From an uncultured Clostridia bacterium (lineage in GTDB: Bacteria > Bacillota > Clostridia > Oscillospirales > Ruminococcaceae), in assembly GCA_947628385.1 (NCBI GenBank), contig CANQZS010000021.1, positions 1 through 14,954 on the forward strand: 14,954 nucleotides of DNA. Direction: 5' to 3'. Of the stretch, positions 8,201 through 14,816 are shown one piece after another (the first letter of the stretch is position 1; the number at the start of each line of letters is the position of its first letter). The notes beneath the pieces are model-generated. The model was given only the letters and a program-made list of their open reading frames with translations. It had not been told where the DNA came from and ran no database searches. A program made the translations under genes and the position numbers.

Positions 8201-8277
8201 ATAAGAACTATCATTACGGTCATAACCATAATGAGAACAGCACCGCTAAGGCTTTGACGCCGTTTAGGTTCTTTCAT
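5230..8277 (-). CDS. Giant PilX/GspK-like minor pilin (putative tip adhesin)
   Basis: This 1015-aa protein opens with basic residues, then SLSG and one hydrophobic helix (AVLIMVMTVMIVLIIMLMAT, from residue 13). This resembles the PilX N-terminal region, where a Gly precedes an 'AxLixx' helix. The residue at mature position 5 is Met, not the usual Glu; absence of Glu5 is known for GspK-type tip subunits. The remaining 950+ residues are extracytoplasmic, Asn/Thr/Gly-rich and low in Cys. Residues about 337-440 show short alternating beta segments (TIIIGGGSAL, VTGNLYIHG, RGDLTLT, VIYVDGTMTF) like a beta-solenoid or polymer-forming domain, and a similar stretch recurs at about 829-870. Typical PilX is about 200 aa, so this is greatly enlarged. 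I chose ATG 8277 because AAAGGG (8286-8291) is 8 nt upstream; a GTG at 8286 overlaps that site. Adhesion is inferred, not shown. Confidence 0.82.
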   Translation of the reverse strand: MKEPKRRQSLSGAVLIMVMTVMIVLIIMLMATLTVVTTANQRIFTKYEENQAYYTARSALDVFTQNILNDSKYYAYDDSGARRQYQYTLDAATGTVSPLTDIKQGFAMELELYKLHALNDAGAASNITLNDYKNGSNDPEAKNYSVSNNGLYSIEYTVVMPTISDGSNDYGKFVDTNSANTEQLVNITVEVEQRFYNFGGANGAAFDAIAQFDPETQKETKHSHTGDNCLYEKIQSDGGPNAIFQAIYNSTSGVDVKIVDKNDSSNVIVEGKFKKEDLLTSIREGNRAKDLIRLKVTAKSTFMGVEGSAVVYYDTREGVKTNSSQAVTSMSGVSGDSGTIIIGGGSALSSFDIEENSTVTGNLYIHGSLGFASPRSVYFLKDTVYTIRGDLTLTDQVPNERLKFEEAGSVIYVDGTMTFSNAGSFSSAGKTANVVAKNITFANNANGATYYTKMFCENFVPMNNSSAPTFMDTVYTNDVTLVDSSGNLMTGILPSDAIDWVNGNINLEGFMNTWGQNLSICSNGGFYLPVDPGIGPAGAIEYFKYTGPDTLTGQTNGTILTVNNGPTNTFATPIQTGYENPSAYTMTADFKKEFDLHQNLAGQGGETTFKLDTERSLYNKILDEDVNTFVDETPDAGKNGDIDPNLPEYPNISVFLSEAEINAQLANVPEQWLNWEGDKRPAANPANIGNIALGVINDSNCTDYGYQGPWDENYKIDKKYADEAKKLALATVQTEYDQAMEDFLNSYIRGAEKANVSDSSLLVSECQNEVQVKSVSDYENDEKFKGYKDQLAALGITSISGVIDGNGYLKNGNVYGPSNGKVPSNPVVIYAENDITLQLGQPSDTSAVMGYFVVVGDGNVKLLMPDGKDTYNLGQTASGQGFNITTLDILKAMKSSEIRLGSSSNPTPTPRVYMYAGDAVKNINIYSEDSFIAAHMYFPFADVYYNVNNGFQFSNTFYNDKKLDMGGGFWAVGSLICKSYTTSNNNGVAYISNDDDPITPGDPIFNWNIYRYARN

Positions 8278-8340
8278 TCCAAACACCCTTTCTCTCAGAA
8301 TTTGCCTTTCTCTTAAAACATTTTGTAAAATTGCAGTAGC

Positions 8341-8369
8341 AACCGATAAGCATTTTCAGCCTATCGGTT
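8341..8369 (-). other. Stem-loop inside the pilus operon, between pilO and the giant pilin
   Basis: AACCGATA (8341-8348) pairs perfectly with TATCGGTT (8362-8369); two more G-C pairs can form inside past one mismatch. It occupies the only long gap (145 nt) in the operon. No T-tract follows on the - strand, so it is not a canonical terminator. It could be an RNA-processing or mRNA-stability element that separates machinery genes from tip pilins. That role is inference. Confidence 0.5.
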
Positions 8370-8422
8370 CTTCTGCGTAAACAGAGCTGCTTTTGCTCGT
8401 CAGCACTGTTCATAAAATATTC

Positions 8423-9199
8423 TTATTCAGCGGGAGTCTCCGCAGGAGCAACATTCATATACTGCTGCCAATCGGCGTTCTCCTCAAGGACCTTATCAAC
8501 ATTCATCGGGAATATTGAGTAAAGCGTAAGCTCAATGGAGACGTCAACGCCTTCAAATCCCTCGTCGCCCATTACAACTGTCTCCGTATCAACGGAATTG
8601 AGAGTAACGGACTTTTCGTCCTCGGCAATACGGTTTATGAAGTTGAAAGTATTGCTATACTCCGGATCGTCGTCCGTAAGATCAACGGTCATGCTGGTTA
8701 TTCCGATAGTTGCCTCAGGATAAGTGTTTCTTGACACATTGTTATATTCGTCCCATACCTCCTGAGGAAGCTCGTTGTAAAGGTCGGCATTCATCTTATT
8801 CTCATATGTAAGAATGTTAGCCGGATCCACAAAATACCTCTGGATAGGATTTGCCATAGCATACTCGGTGGTGATACCTCTGATATGGATACCGTTTTCA
8901 TTAAGGATCGCTCTTATATAATCTTCGTTGAGGTACGGATCCTGTTCAACAAAGAAGAGCTGTTGATCCGCGTCTACGTCCTTGGCAACGGTCTTCATAT
9001 TCTCGATGATCTGTGGAAGAGTTCCGATCTTGGTATCTATCTCGTCCTTTTCCTGCTGCTTGGTCTCGAGGTTCGCCTTTGCAACATCGACCTCCTCGAA
9101 CTTAGGCTTTATAAGTAGAAAGAAGCCTGCAACAAGGATTATGATAACTATTACAACTATAAAGATGATCTTGTCTCTGTAAGAAAGTTTCATATTCAT
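8423..9199 (-). CDS. pilO: PilO-like type IV pilus alignment protein
   Basis: This 258-aa bitopic protein has a short cytoplasmic N-terminus, one membrane helix (residues 11-30), a charged coiled-coil (about 35-75, rich in Lys/Glu/Asp), and a C-terminal alpha/beta domain on the outer face. This layout and its place directly after PilM-N match PilO, which pairs with PilN to form the alignment subcomplex between motor/platform and filament. In monoderms there is no PilP/PilQ, and none is found here. Sequence motifs of PilO are weak, so the call rests on topology, size and context. The start ATG at 9199 follows AGGG with a 9-nt gap; ATG 9193 is an alternative. The gap to pilMN is only 20 nt, consistent with one mRNA. 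The C-terminus is acidic/Ala-rich (PAETPAE). Confidence 0.8.
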   Translation of the reverse strand: MNMKLSYRDKIIFIVVIVIIILVAGFFLLIKPKFEEVDVAKANLETKQQEKDEIDTKIGTLPQIIENMKTVAKDVDADQQLFFVEQDPYLNEDYIRAILNENGIHIRGITTEYAMANPIQRYFVDPANILTYENKMNADLYNELPQEVWDEYNNVSRNTYPEATIGITSMTVDLTDDDPEYSNTFNFINRIAEDEKSVTLNSVDTETVVMGDEGFEGVDVSIELTLYSIFPMNVDKVLEENADWQQYMNVAPAETPAE

Positions 9200-9219
9200 T
9201 TTACATCACCCTACCTTTC

Positions 9220-10752
9220 TCAGCTCGCGTCCGCAGCAGGCTCAGCCGCAGCGTCCTCTTCGAGCTCAGTCTCGCGCATATCAAAGGTCAGCGAGAAGCC
9301 GTACATTGTTTCAACGCTCATGGCGCTGTCGTCAACGTCCTCTTCTCCGAATCCGGTATAAGTGATATTATCGAAAATATCCTGCTCAAAGAAATTGGCA
9401 ACTACAGCAGACGGTGAATCCACGCTTTCGCAGAGACATTCCAGCTCGAAATGACCGTCGCCGTATCCGAGAGACGACCAGTAAGCGTCAGTACCCTCAA
9501 AGTTAGCGTCTATGTTTTCGATAGTCTCTGTAGTGAAAACAGGCAGCGATTCAAAATTCGTATGCGCCGTATGTACCACGTCTTTGATAGCGGTTATTTT
9601 TGCAAGTTTTGATTCTGCAGTATCCACCGCCATTATCTGAGCGGCTACCTCCGGCGAATCCAGATAAGTCTGAATATCGGCGGTCTGCTTGTTGAAGTCG
9701 TTTACCTGAATGTTTCCGAACAGCCATACTGCTCCTACTACCGCGCAGGAAACTACTGCCGCGCCAAGAACGCTGAGTGCGAATGTTGCGCCGGCGCTTA
9801 CACGTCCGGAAGAGGCTTCAACTTCAATGAGGTTGATACGTTCAATATCCTTATTGATACGGAACATTGCGCCGATAGCGTTTGCATAAGCTTGGAACTC
9901 GAAGTTCTCATAGCCGCCGATATTGTTCGGAACGCCTAAAAGGCTGGTCTTTATATCCATCTGCTCCAGAGCGTTCGTCAGGCGGATATATTCCGTAGTA
10001 TCTCCGTAGAAAACAACGTTCTGGATAGGATTATCGCCGTTTCTCGATCTCTGGAACTGGAACATTCTGAAAATGTTCTCGTTTACCGCCTCGTAGATAT
10101 AGTCCTCGGAATCGTCGTAGTCCTCAGGATCTATGGAAGCAAATCTGGAGAATGTGAGCTGGTTGTTCTCATAGAGGTTAAGACTTACAAAGTTAGGATC
10201 TATCTGTACAAGGAGCATAGGCATCTTGGCTCTTGACTTGGGATCGTTGAGAATGATCCTTGAAATGCTGTTGCAGGAAACAACTACCGAGCGCAGGCTT
10301 ATGCCAAGCATGGAGAATACCTTTCTGAAGCAGTCAACTACCTCAAAAGGACAAGCTGTCGCAAGGACTTTCAGCGCTTGAACGCCCTCCTCCTCTACCT
10401 CACCTGCTATGGTGTAGGAAATGGAGTAGTCCTCAGCGATTCCCATTGTGTGCTGCATCTGGTTCTGAACCATTGTCAGGAGCTGATTGCCCTTTGCCTT
10501 AGGAATGTGCAGCTCTTTGAATATGATGAGGTTTGAAGAAACGCTTATAACGGCTTCCTTATCAGCCATTCTCTTGTTTTTCAGCTCATCGTTTATGATC
10601 GTTGCCATTTTGGGTATATCTTTTATATGACCATTGACAATCAGACCGTCCGCCACATCTATGGTAGAAGCGTCGGAAACTCTTATTTTTCCGTGGTTCT
10701 CCGTACCGCGGATAATGCGGACGTGTCTGTCTGTAATATCAAATGAAAGCAT
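9220..10752 (-). CDS. pilMN: PilM-PilN fusion: actin-like ATPase plus membrane alignment protein
   Basis: This 510-aa protein combines two proteins that are separate in Gram-negative bacteria. The N-terminal ~300 residues form an actin-like PilM domain (LSFDITDRHVRIIRG start, then a nucleotide-binding fold with LLVQIDPNFVSLNLYENNQ). Immediately after comes INLIE, equivalent to the 'INLLP' peptide by which free PilN docks into PilM. A single membrane helix (about 318-347) and an extracytoplasmic PilN-like domain follow, ending in an acidic Glu/Ala tail. Function inferred: couples cytoplasmic motor state to PilO and the pilin assembly site. The ATG at 10752 is preceded by GAGGTG (10759-10764) at 6 nt; a GTG at 10761 overlaps that ribosome site and is less likely. 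The gene follows pilC by 70 nt, with only a weak hairpin between. Confidence 0.88.
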   Translation of the reverse strand: MLSFDITDRHVRIIRGTENHGKIRVSDASTIDVADGLIVNGHIKDIPKMATIINDELKNKRMADKEAVISVSSNLIIFKELHIPKAKGNQLLTMVQNQMQHTMGIAEDYSISYTIAGEVEEEGVQALKVLATACPFEVVDCFRKVFSMLGISLRSVVVSCNSISRIILNDPKSRAKMPMLLVQIDPNFVSLNLYENNQLTFSRFASIDPEDYDDSEDYIYEAVNENIFRMFQFQRSRNGDNPIQNVVFYGDTTEYIRLTNALEQMDIKTSLLGVPNNIGGYENFEFQAYANAIGAMFRINKDIERINLIEVEASSGRVSAGATFALSVLGAAVVSCAVVGAVWLFGNIQVNDFNKQTADIQTYLDSPEVAAQIMAVDTAESKLAKITAIKDVVHTAHTNFESLPVFTTETIENIDANFEGTDAYWSSLGYGDGHFELECLCESVDSPSAVVANFFEQDIFDNITYTGFGEEDVDDSAMSVETMYGFSLTFDMRETELEEDAAAEPAADAS

Positions 10753-10822
10753 ACTCGTCACCTCACTAATTTTTTAATAAAATATTATTCAAACCGCCCT
10801 GCGGCATAATGACCTTTTTTGC

Positions 10823-12016
10823 TTAGGTAATATTTTCCATGGAGTTGTAGATCGCGGGGAGAATACCTGCGATAACGAAACCGATAGCAACGCCCATGAA
10901 AATGATCATTACCGGCTCCAGAAGACTTACTATACGCTGGATAGCATCATCGGATTCGTCCTCATAGAACGTAGCGGATTTTTCAAGGATCGTATCCAGT
11001 GCGCCGGATTCCTCGCCGACATAAATTATCGAGCAGAACATCGACTCGAAAATACCTGTTCTCTGAATGGAAACGGAAAGCGGTTCGCCTTGCTTTACCT
11101 CGTCTATTACCGTAACGAAGGATTTTTCAATAAAGCTGTTTCCGAGAACGGAGGACGAACGGGCAAGAGCTTCGACCATAGGTATACCGGAGGAATACAG
11201 GGACGAAAGCGTTCTTGCGAAACGTCCGGTATAGACCTTTACGACAAGCTTTCCTATCTTTGGCATCTTACATATCAGCTTATCGAATTTATACCGCACA
11301 TCGGGTATTTTAAGAGAATACTTTACAACGAACACTACAGCAAGAATAACTCCAACATATATGTACCAATATCCGGTAAGGCTGTCGGAAAATGCGAACA
11401 GTGCGCCTGTCAGACCTTTCATATCCTTTTCGGTGAGCAGATCCTTGAATGTAGGCATGATGAATGTAAACAGCAGGATAACGATGGCGATACAAAGCAC
11501 CGCAAGGATTATAGGATACATCATCGAGCTCTTTATCTTGCTGTTGAGCTTGTTCTGCTTGTCGTAATAATCCTCAAGACGCTTTACTATAACGTCCAGC
11601 GAACCGGAAGATTCGCCCGCTTGGATCATGGAGACCATAAAGTCAGGGAATGCGCCCTGCTGCATTCTGAGAGCGTCCGAGAAAGACGAGCCTTTTTGAA
11701 CCTCCTCATATACCTCTCTGAACACCTGCTTAGCGGCATCTTTCTGCTGCTCCTTATAGAGAATATCCAGCGCTCTTATAAGGGTAAGACCGGACGTAAG
11801 CATTGCGCTGAGCTGACGGCAGTTATATGACAGCTCGGCTGTTTTGAACTTATGAAGCGTACCTGATTTTTTGGAGCTGGCTTCCTTATAGCTGGAGCAG
11901 AACAGACCCTTTTCATGGATCTTTTCCAGAAAATCGTTGACATCTTCGGCTGTCATTCTGGCATTTTTAACGGTATTGCCCTGAACATCTGTAGCCGTAT
12001 AGACAAAGGTCTTCAT
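10823..12016 (-). CDS. pilC: Type IV pilus inner-membrane platform protein PilC (GspF family)
   Basis: This 397-aa polytopic protein is the membrane platform on which PilB and PilT act. It has two T2SF repeats, at about 63-186 and 264-388. Each starts with an amphipathic region and carries the family signature, seen as QAGESSGSLD (132-141) and YVGEESGALD (332-341). Three membrane helices are visible at about 167-188, 213-232 and 366-388. Length is standard for PilC. The ATG at 12016 has GGAGGTG (12027-12033) 10 nt upstream. It is first in the operon behind a clear promoter. No truncation or missing motif is seen. pilC is the head gene here, whereas in many clostridial loci pilB precedes pilC directly. 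Confidence 0.96.
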   Translation of the reverse strand: MKTFVYTATDVQGNTVKNARMTAEDVNDFLEKIHEKGLFCSSYKEASSKKSGTLHKFKTAELSYNCRQLSAMLTSGLTLIRALDILYKEQQKDAAKQVFREVYEEVQKGSSFSDALRMQQGAFPDFMVSMIQAGESSGSLDVIVKRLEDYYDKQNKLNSKIKSSMMYPIILAVLCIAIVILLFTFIMPTFKDLLTEKDMKGLTGALFAFSDSLTGYWYIYVGVILAVVFVVKYSLKIPDVRYKFDKLICKMPKIGKLVVKVYTGRFARTLSSLYSSGIPMVEALARSSSVLGNSFIEKSFVTVIDEVKQGEPLSVSIQRTGIFESMFCSIIYVGEESGALDTILEKSATFYEDESDDAIQRIVSLLEPVMIIFMGVAIGFVIAGILPAIYNSMENIT

Positions 12017-12083
12017 AAATATTTGACACCTCCGATATGGATAAAATTATCTTAAGGCATAATCTGCCCACGATACTATAAAT

Positions 12084-12112
12084 ATTATAACATTTTATAA
12101 GAAAATTAGCAA
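12084..12112 (-). promoter_or_regulatory. Promoter of the pilC-pilMN-pilO-minor pilin operon
   Basis: Read leftward, the -35 TTGCTA (12107-12112) is 17 nt from a perfect -10 TATAAT (12084-12089), which is preceded by TG for an extended -10. Transcription would start near 12077, giving a 5' leader of about 60 nt before the pilC ATG. The surrounding DNA is very AT-rich. This is the only strong promoter seen for the six-gene operon. Confidence 0.7.
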
Positions 12113-12185
12113 TATGTGAATTCAAATAAATCCTAATAAAATATTTGTACATTTTAACATATAGCTTAGGTAAATATGCCCTCTT

Positions 12186-12215
12186 GAGCCAAGGCTCCGG
12201 CGGGGAGATCCCCGC
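12186..12215. other. Short tandem hairpins beside the surface-protein terminator
   Basis: GAGCC-AA-GGCTC (12186-12197) and GCGGGG-AGAT-CCCCGC (12200-12215) are two compact inverted repeats. They lie between the terminator of the surface-protein gene and the pilC promoter. Neither has a T-tract, so neither is a standalone terminator. They may be a 3' stabilising structure, a mobile palindromic element, or chance. Confidence 0.4.
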
Positions 12216-12217
12216 AT

Positions 12218-12250
12218 AAAAAGCAGGACCGCCTCATAGAAGCGGTCCTG
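12218..12250 (-). terminator. Rho-independent terminator of the CxxC surface-protein gene
   Basis: A 9-bp perfect stem CAGGACCGC/GCGGTCCTG (12224-12232 with 12242-12250) has a 9-nt loop. On the - strand it is followed at once by C and T5 (12218-12222). It lies 18 nt past the stop at 12269, in the right orientation, and separates this gene from the pilus operon. Confidence 0.9.
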
Positions 12251-12268
12251 AACTTATGATCTTATGAT

Positions 12269-14641
12269 CTATCTCTGCCTTTTTCTTGCGAAAATAAGCA
12301 TGACAGACACAGCAGCAATTGCTGCCATTATAGCTAAAAGGATATTCCTTTCCTGTGAGCCTCCGGAAATTTCTCCGGAAGCTTCATACATTCCGGCTGC
12401 CGAGCTTACGTCCTCGGCGTCATCATATTCTACCACTGCATAGCGGCTGAAATGGTCGGTAACAAATGTTACGGTATCCTTTCCGCAGCCTACGATCTTC
12501 ACCTCGGAGGCGTTGCCGTCATTGTCGATGTAGAATACCCTGATCCTGCCGGCGTCGGAGATCTTTCCTACGGCTACAGTCACCTCAACGGAGCCGTCGG
12601 CCTGAACTGCGGTATCTCCGCTCATAAGGGTTATGTCGTAAACAGCCATTACGCTGACCTCCGGAGCTTCGCCCGCGGACGTCTTTACTGCATTGCCTAC
12701 AGCGGTCTTTACCTCGTCTGCGGCATTGTCGGCTATTGAAGCGCTGAGAATGACTCCGGCAGCGTCCACCGTCTTGCCGTCCTTTTTGAATGAAAGGGCG
12801 CTTCCGTTTGCGGAAACTATTTTTGCGTTTTTATCGTTTACCGAGATAACGGGTGCTTTTGAAGCGGTTTGAGACTGTGTGCCGGTATTCTGCGGCTGAG
12901 AAGTTGTCTCAGCGGGAGCTGTTGTTTCCGCAGGAGCTGTTGTCTCGGCAGGAGCTGTTGTTTCCGCAGGAGCGGTAGTTTCCGCAGGAGCGGTAGTCTC
13001 AGCCGGAGCAGTCGTTTCCGCAGGAGCTGTTGTCTCAGCCGGAGATGTTGTTTCCGCAGGAGCTGTTGTCTCCGCAGGAGCAGTCGTTTCCGCAGGAGCG
13101 GTTGTCTCAGCCGGAGATGTTGTTTCCGCAGGAGCTGTTGTCTCCGCAGGAGCAGTCGTTTCCGCAGGAGCGGTAGTCTCAGCGGGAGCTGTTGTCTCCG
13201 ACGGAGCTGTTGTTTCCGACGGAGCAGTGGTTTCCTCCGGACGAGTATGTACTATCTTATATTTGCAGAACGAGCATACCTCGTCGCCGTCGGAATTATA
13301 TACAAAGGTATGGGGAGTGATCTTAATGCCGTCACATTCTCCGCCCATATTAAGGCATTTATAAACATGACCCTCTTCCGTCACAGTGTATACGGAAGCG
13401 TTAGTACCGAAGTTATGGTTTTTCTGACCGCTCTGCATCAAGCTGCCACATTCAGCGCATTTTATATCCTCTGTGCAGTCTGTACGCTTAGCAGCGGTAT
13501 GAGCCTCTGTTATGCCGAGACGGCAGCCTTCATTTTCGCAGCGGTAAATATGCTGTTCTGATGAAAAATATTTTGCTTCTGCATCTTCGGGAACATTATG
13601 GCTTGCTTTCTTTCCTACAGCCTTTGCGCCGCATATATCGCACTCTTGGAATCCCCTTGTGCAGTCGCCCATTATATATTTGCCGCTGTGATCTCCCTTG
13701 TCTGAAACAACGGTGCAGCCCTCATTCAGGCACTTATGGAAATGTTCATCATTGTCATATGACCATTCCTCGCTGAAATCATGAGCTTCCTGTCCTTTTG
13801 TAATAAGCGTGCCGCAGACTGTGCAGTGAACATCTTTTGTGCAGTCGGCAACAGTCTCCGGAGTATGACTTTTCATAGCAAGAGTTATTTTGCTCTCCAC
13901 GTCGATATAGCCGCAGACCGTACACTGACGGTATGATTCACCGGTCTTTGTGCAGGTAGCTTCTACCGTAACTAACTGATACTTATGGTTCTTTGCGGGA
14001 ACAGCAACGGATTCCTCGGCGCCGCAGACCTCACAGGATCTTGTCTTCTTGCCGCCGACCGCGCAGTTATCACTTGCTGTTTCTTCTTTCCATTCTCCCC
14101 ACTTATGCGTGCTGAGCTTTGGTATTTCGATCTGTTCTGTCCTATTACAGTTTGAGCACTTTCTCTCCATAGTACCCGTTTTTGCGCAGGTAGCCTCTTC
14201 CTTGATTTCCCAAGGAGACCAATCGTGCGTTGCGCTGTCGACTGTAACATTATCCTTACCGCAGCGTGTGCAGTGACCAACTTCATATGTACCACATTCG
14301 CCGCTTACCGTTTCTGTTACAGTGTCAAGCTCATGACCGAGCGCTTTATCAGGTTTATCTTTATCGGCTCTGGCAATGAGCGGGAACTCAGTTCCGCATT
14401 TGTCGCATATAAAGATCGACTGTATCATTGCAGGCAGCGTACAAGTCGGTCCTATGCGCTCTGTTCTTACAAATTTGCTGCCGGTATGGGTATGTCCGTC
14501 CTCCGGCGTATTGGAATATGATGAGACTTCGGCATTGGACACCTCAGCTGCGCCGTCATTCGCATAGACAGTCGGCTGGAATGTACATATCATTCCCGCA
14601 CAGAGAATCATAGACAATGCCTTTTTAAATTTCCTTGTCAT
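12269..14641 (-). CDS. Secreted, membrane-anchored protein with nine CxxC modules and TTAPAE repeats
   Basis: This 790-aa protein has a signal peptide (residues 1-28, ending VYA). Residues about 60-460 hold nine CxxC pairs (79/82, 124/127, 162/165, 203/206, 240/243, 273/276, 334/337, 395/398, 456/459). Most have another Cys 7-12 residues before, plus His-rich spacers, as in zinc-ribbon-like modules common in Firmicutes surface proteins. Residues 471-578 are 18 hexapeptides of TTAPAE type, probably an extended wall-spanning stalk and a likely O-glycosylation target. Residues about 600-735 resemble the beta domain ending in 'tdHFSrYAVV'. A final hydrophobic helix (767-785) and ARKRQR give a C-terminal membrane anchor; no LPXTG motif is seen. 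The start ATG at 14641 has GGAGGA 6 nt upstream. Function is unknown; metal binding and surface display are inferred. It is monocistronic, with its own promoter and terminator. Confidence 0.85.
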   Translation of the reverse strand: MTRKFKKALSMILCAGMICTFQPTVYANDGAAEVSNAEVSSYSNTPEDGHTHTGSKFVRTERIGPTCTLPAMIQSIFICDKCGTEFPLIARADKDKPDKALGHELDTVTETVSGECGTYEVGHCTRCGKDNVTVDSATHDWSPWEIKEEATCAKTGTMERKCSNCNRTEQIEIPKLSTHKWGEWKEETASDNCAVGGKKTRSCEVCGAEESVAVPAKNHKYQLVTVEATCTKTGESYRQCTVCGYIDVESKITLAMKSHTPETVADCTKDVHCTVCGTLITKGQEAHDFSEEWSYDNDEHFHKCLNEGCTVVSDKGDHSGKYIMGDCTRGFQECDICGAKAVGKKASHNVPEDAEAKYFSSEQHIYRCENEGCRLGITEAHTAAKRTDCTEDIKCAECGSLMQSGQKNHNFGTNASVYTVTEEGHVYKCLNMGGECDGIKITPHTFVYNSDGDEVCSFCKYKIVHTRPEETTAPSETTAPSETTAPAETTAPAETTAPAETTAPAETTSPAETTAPAETTAPAETTAPAETTSPAETTAPAETTAPAETTAPAETTAPAETTAPAETTAPAETTAPAETTSQPQNTGTQSQTASKAPVISVNDKNAKIVSANGSALSFKKDGKTVDAAGVILSASIADNAADEVKTAVGNAVKTSAGEAPEVSVMAVYDITLMSGDTAVQADGSVEVTVAVGKISDAGRIRVFYIDNDGNASEVKIVGCGKDTVTFVTDHFSRYAVVEYDDAEDVSSAAGMYEASGEISGGSQERNILLAIMAAIAAVSVMLIFARKRQR
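12908..13231 (-). repeat. Eighteen tandem 18-bp repeats (TTAPAE stalk)
   Basis: Eighteen uninterrupted 18-nt units encode TT[A/S]P[A/S]E. The third-position bases vary between units, so most of the array is old. However, units at 13034-13105 and 13106-13177 form two 72-bp blocks that differ at one base, a sign of recent block duplication. Confidence 0.95.
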
Positions 14642-14725
14642 AAAAATTCCTCCGTTCTTGGTAAAATTTGTGCTTGGACAATTGAAAATGCTTTAAAAAT
14701 GAGTCACGCGGGGGTTCTTACGTAC

Positions 14726-14753
14726 ATTATATCACAGCGGGAAGCATTGTCAA
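14726..14753 (-). promoter_or_regulatory. Near-consensus sigma-A promoter of the CxxC surface-protein gene
   Basis: A perfect -35 TTGACA (14748-14753) and a perfect -10 TATAAT (14726-14731) are 16 nt apart. Upstream DNA is AT-rich (14754-14790), which could act as an UP element. Transcription would start near 14719, giving a leader of about 78 nt. The boxes suggest strong constitutive expression. No operator was identified. Confidence 0.85.
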
Positions 14754-14816
14754 TAAATTTTTTCCATAGAAAGTGAAAAAATATAATATACGATCGGTGA
14801 ATTCCAGCCAATTAAT

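Noticed and set aside
10793..10803. Small hairpin CCGC-AGG-GCGG between pilC and pilMN as a terminator
   Set aside because: Only four base pairs with a 3-nt loop and no solid T-tract; pilMN has no clear promoter of its own, so read-through is expected.
12657..12763. Possible LPXTG-type sortase signal in the surface protein
   Set aside because: No LPXTG or close variant was found before the final hydrophobic helix, so only a membrane anchor is supported.
12908..13231. Regular repeats as a possible CRISPR array
   Set aside because: Units are 18 nt with no spacers and keep the reading frame of a clear protein.
12869..13561. Long + strand frame with Arg/Ser/Cys-rich repeats opposite the surface-protein gene
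   Set aside because: It is the mirror of the TTAPAE repeat array and the CxxC region; low-complexity content, no ribosome site, and no protein-like composition.
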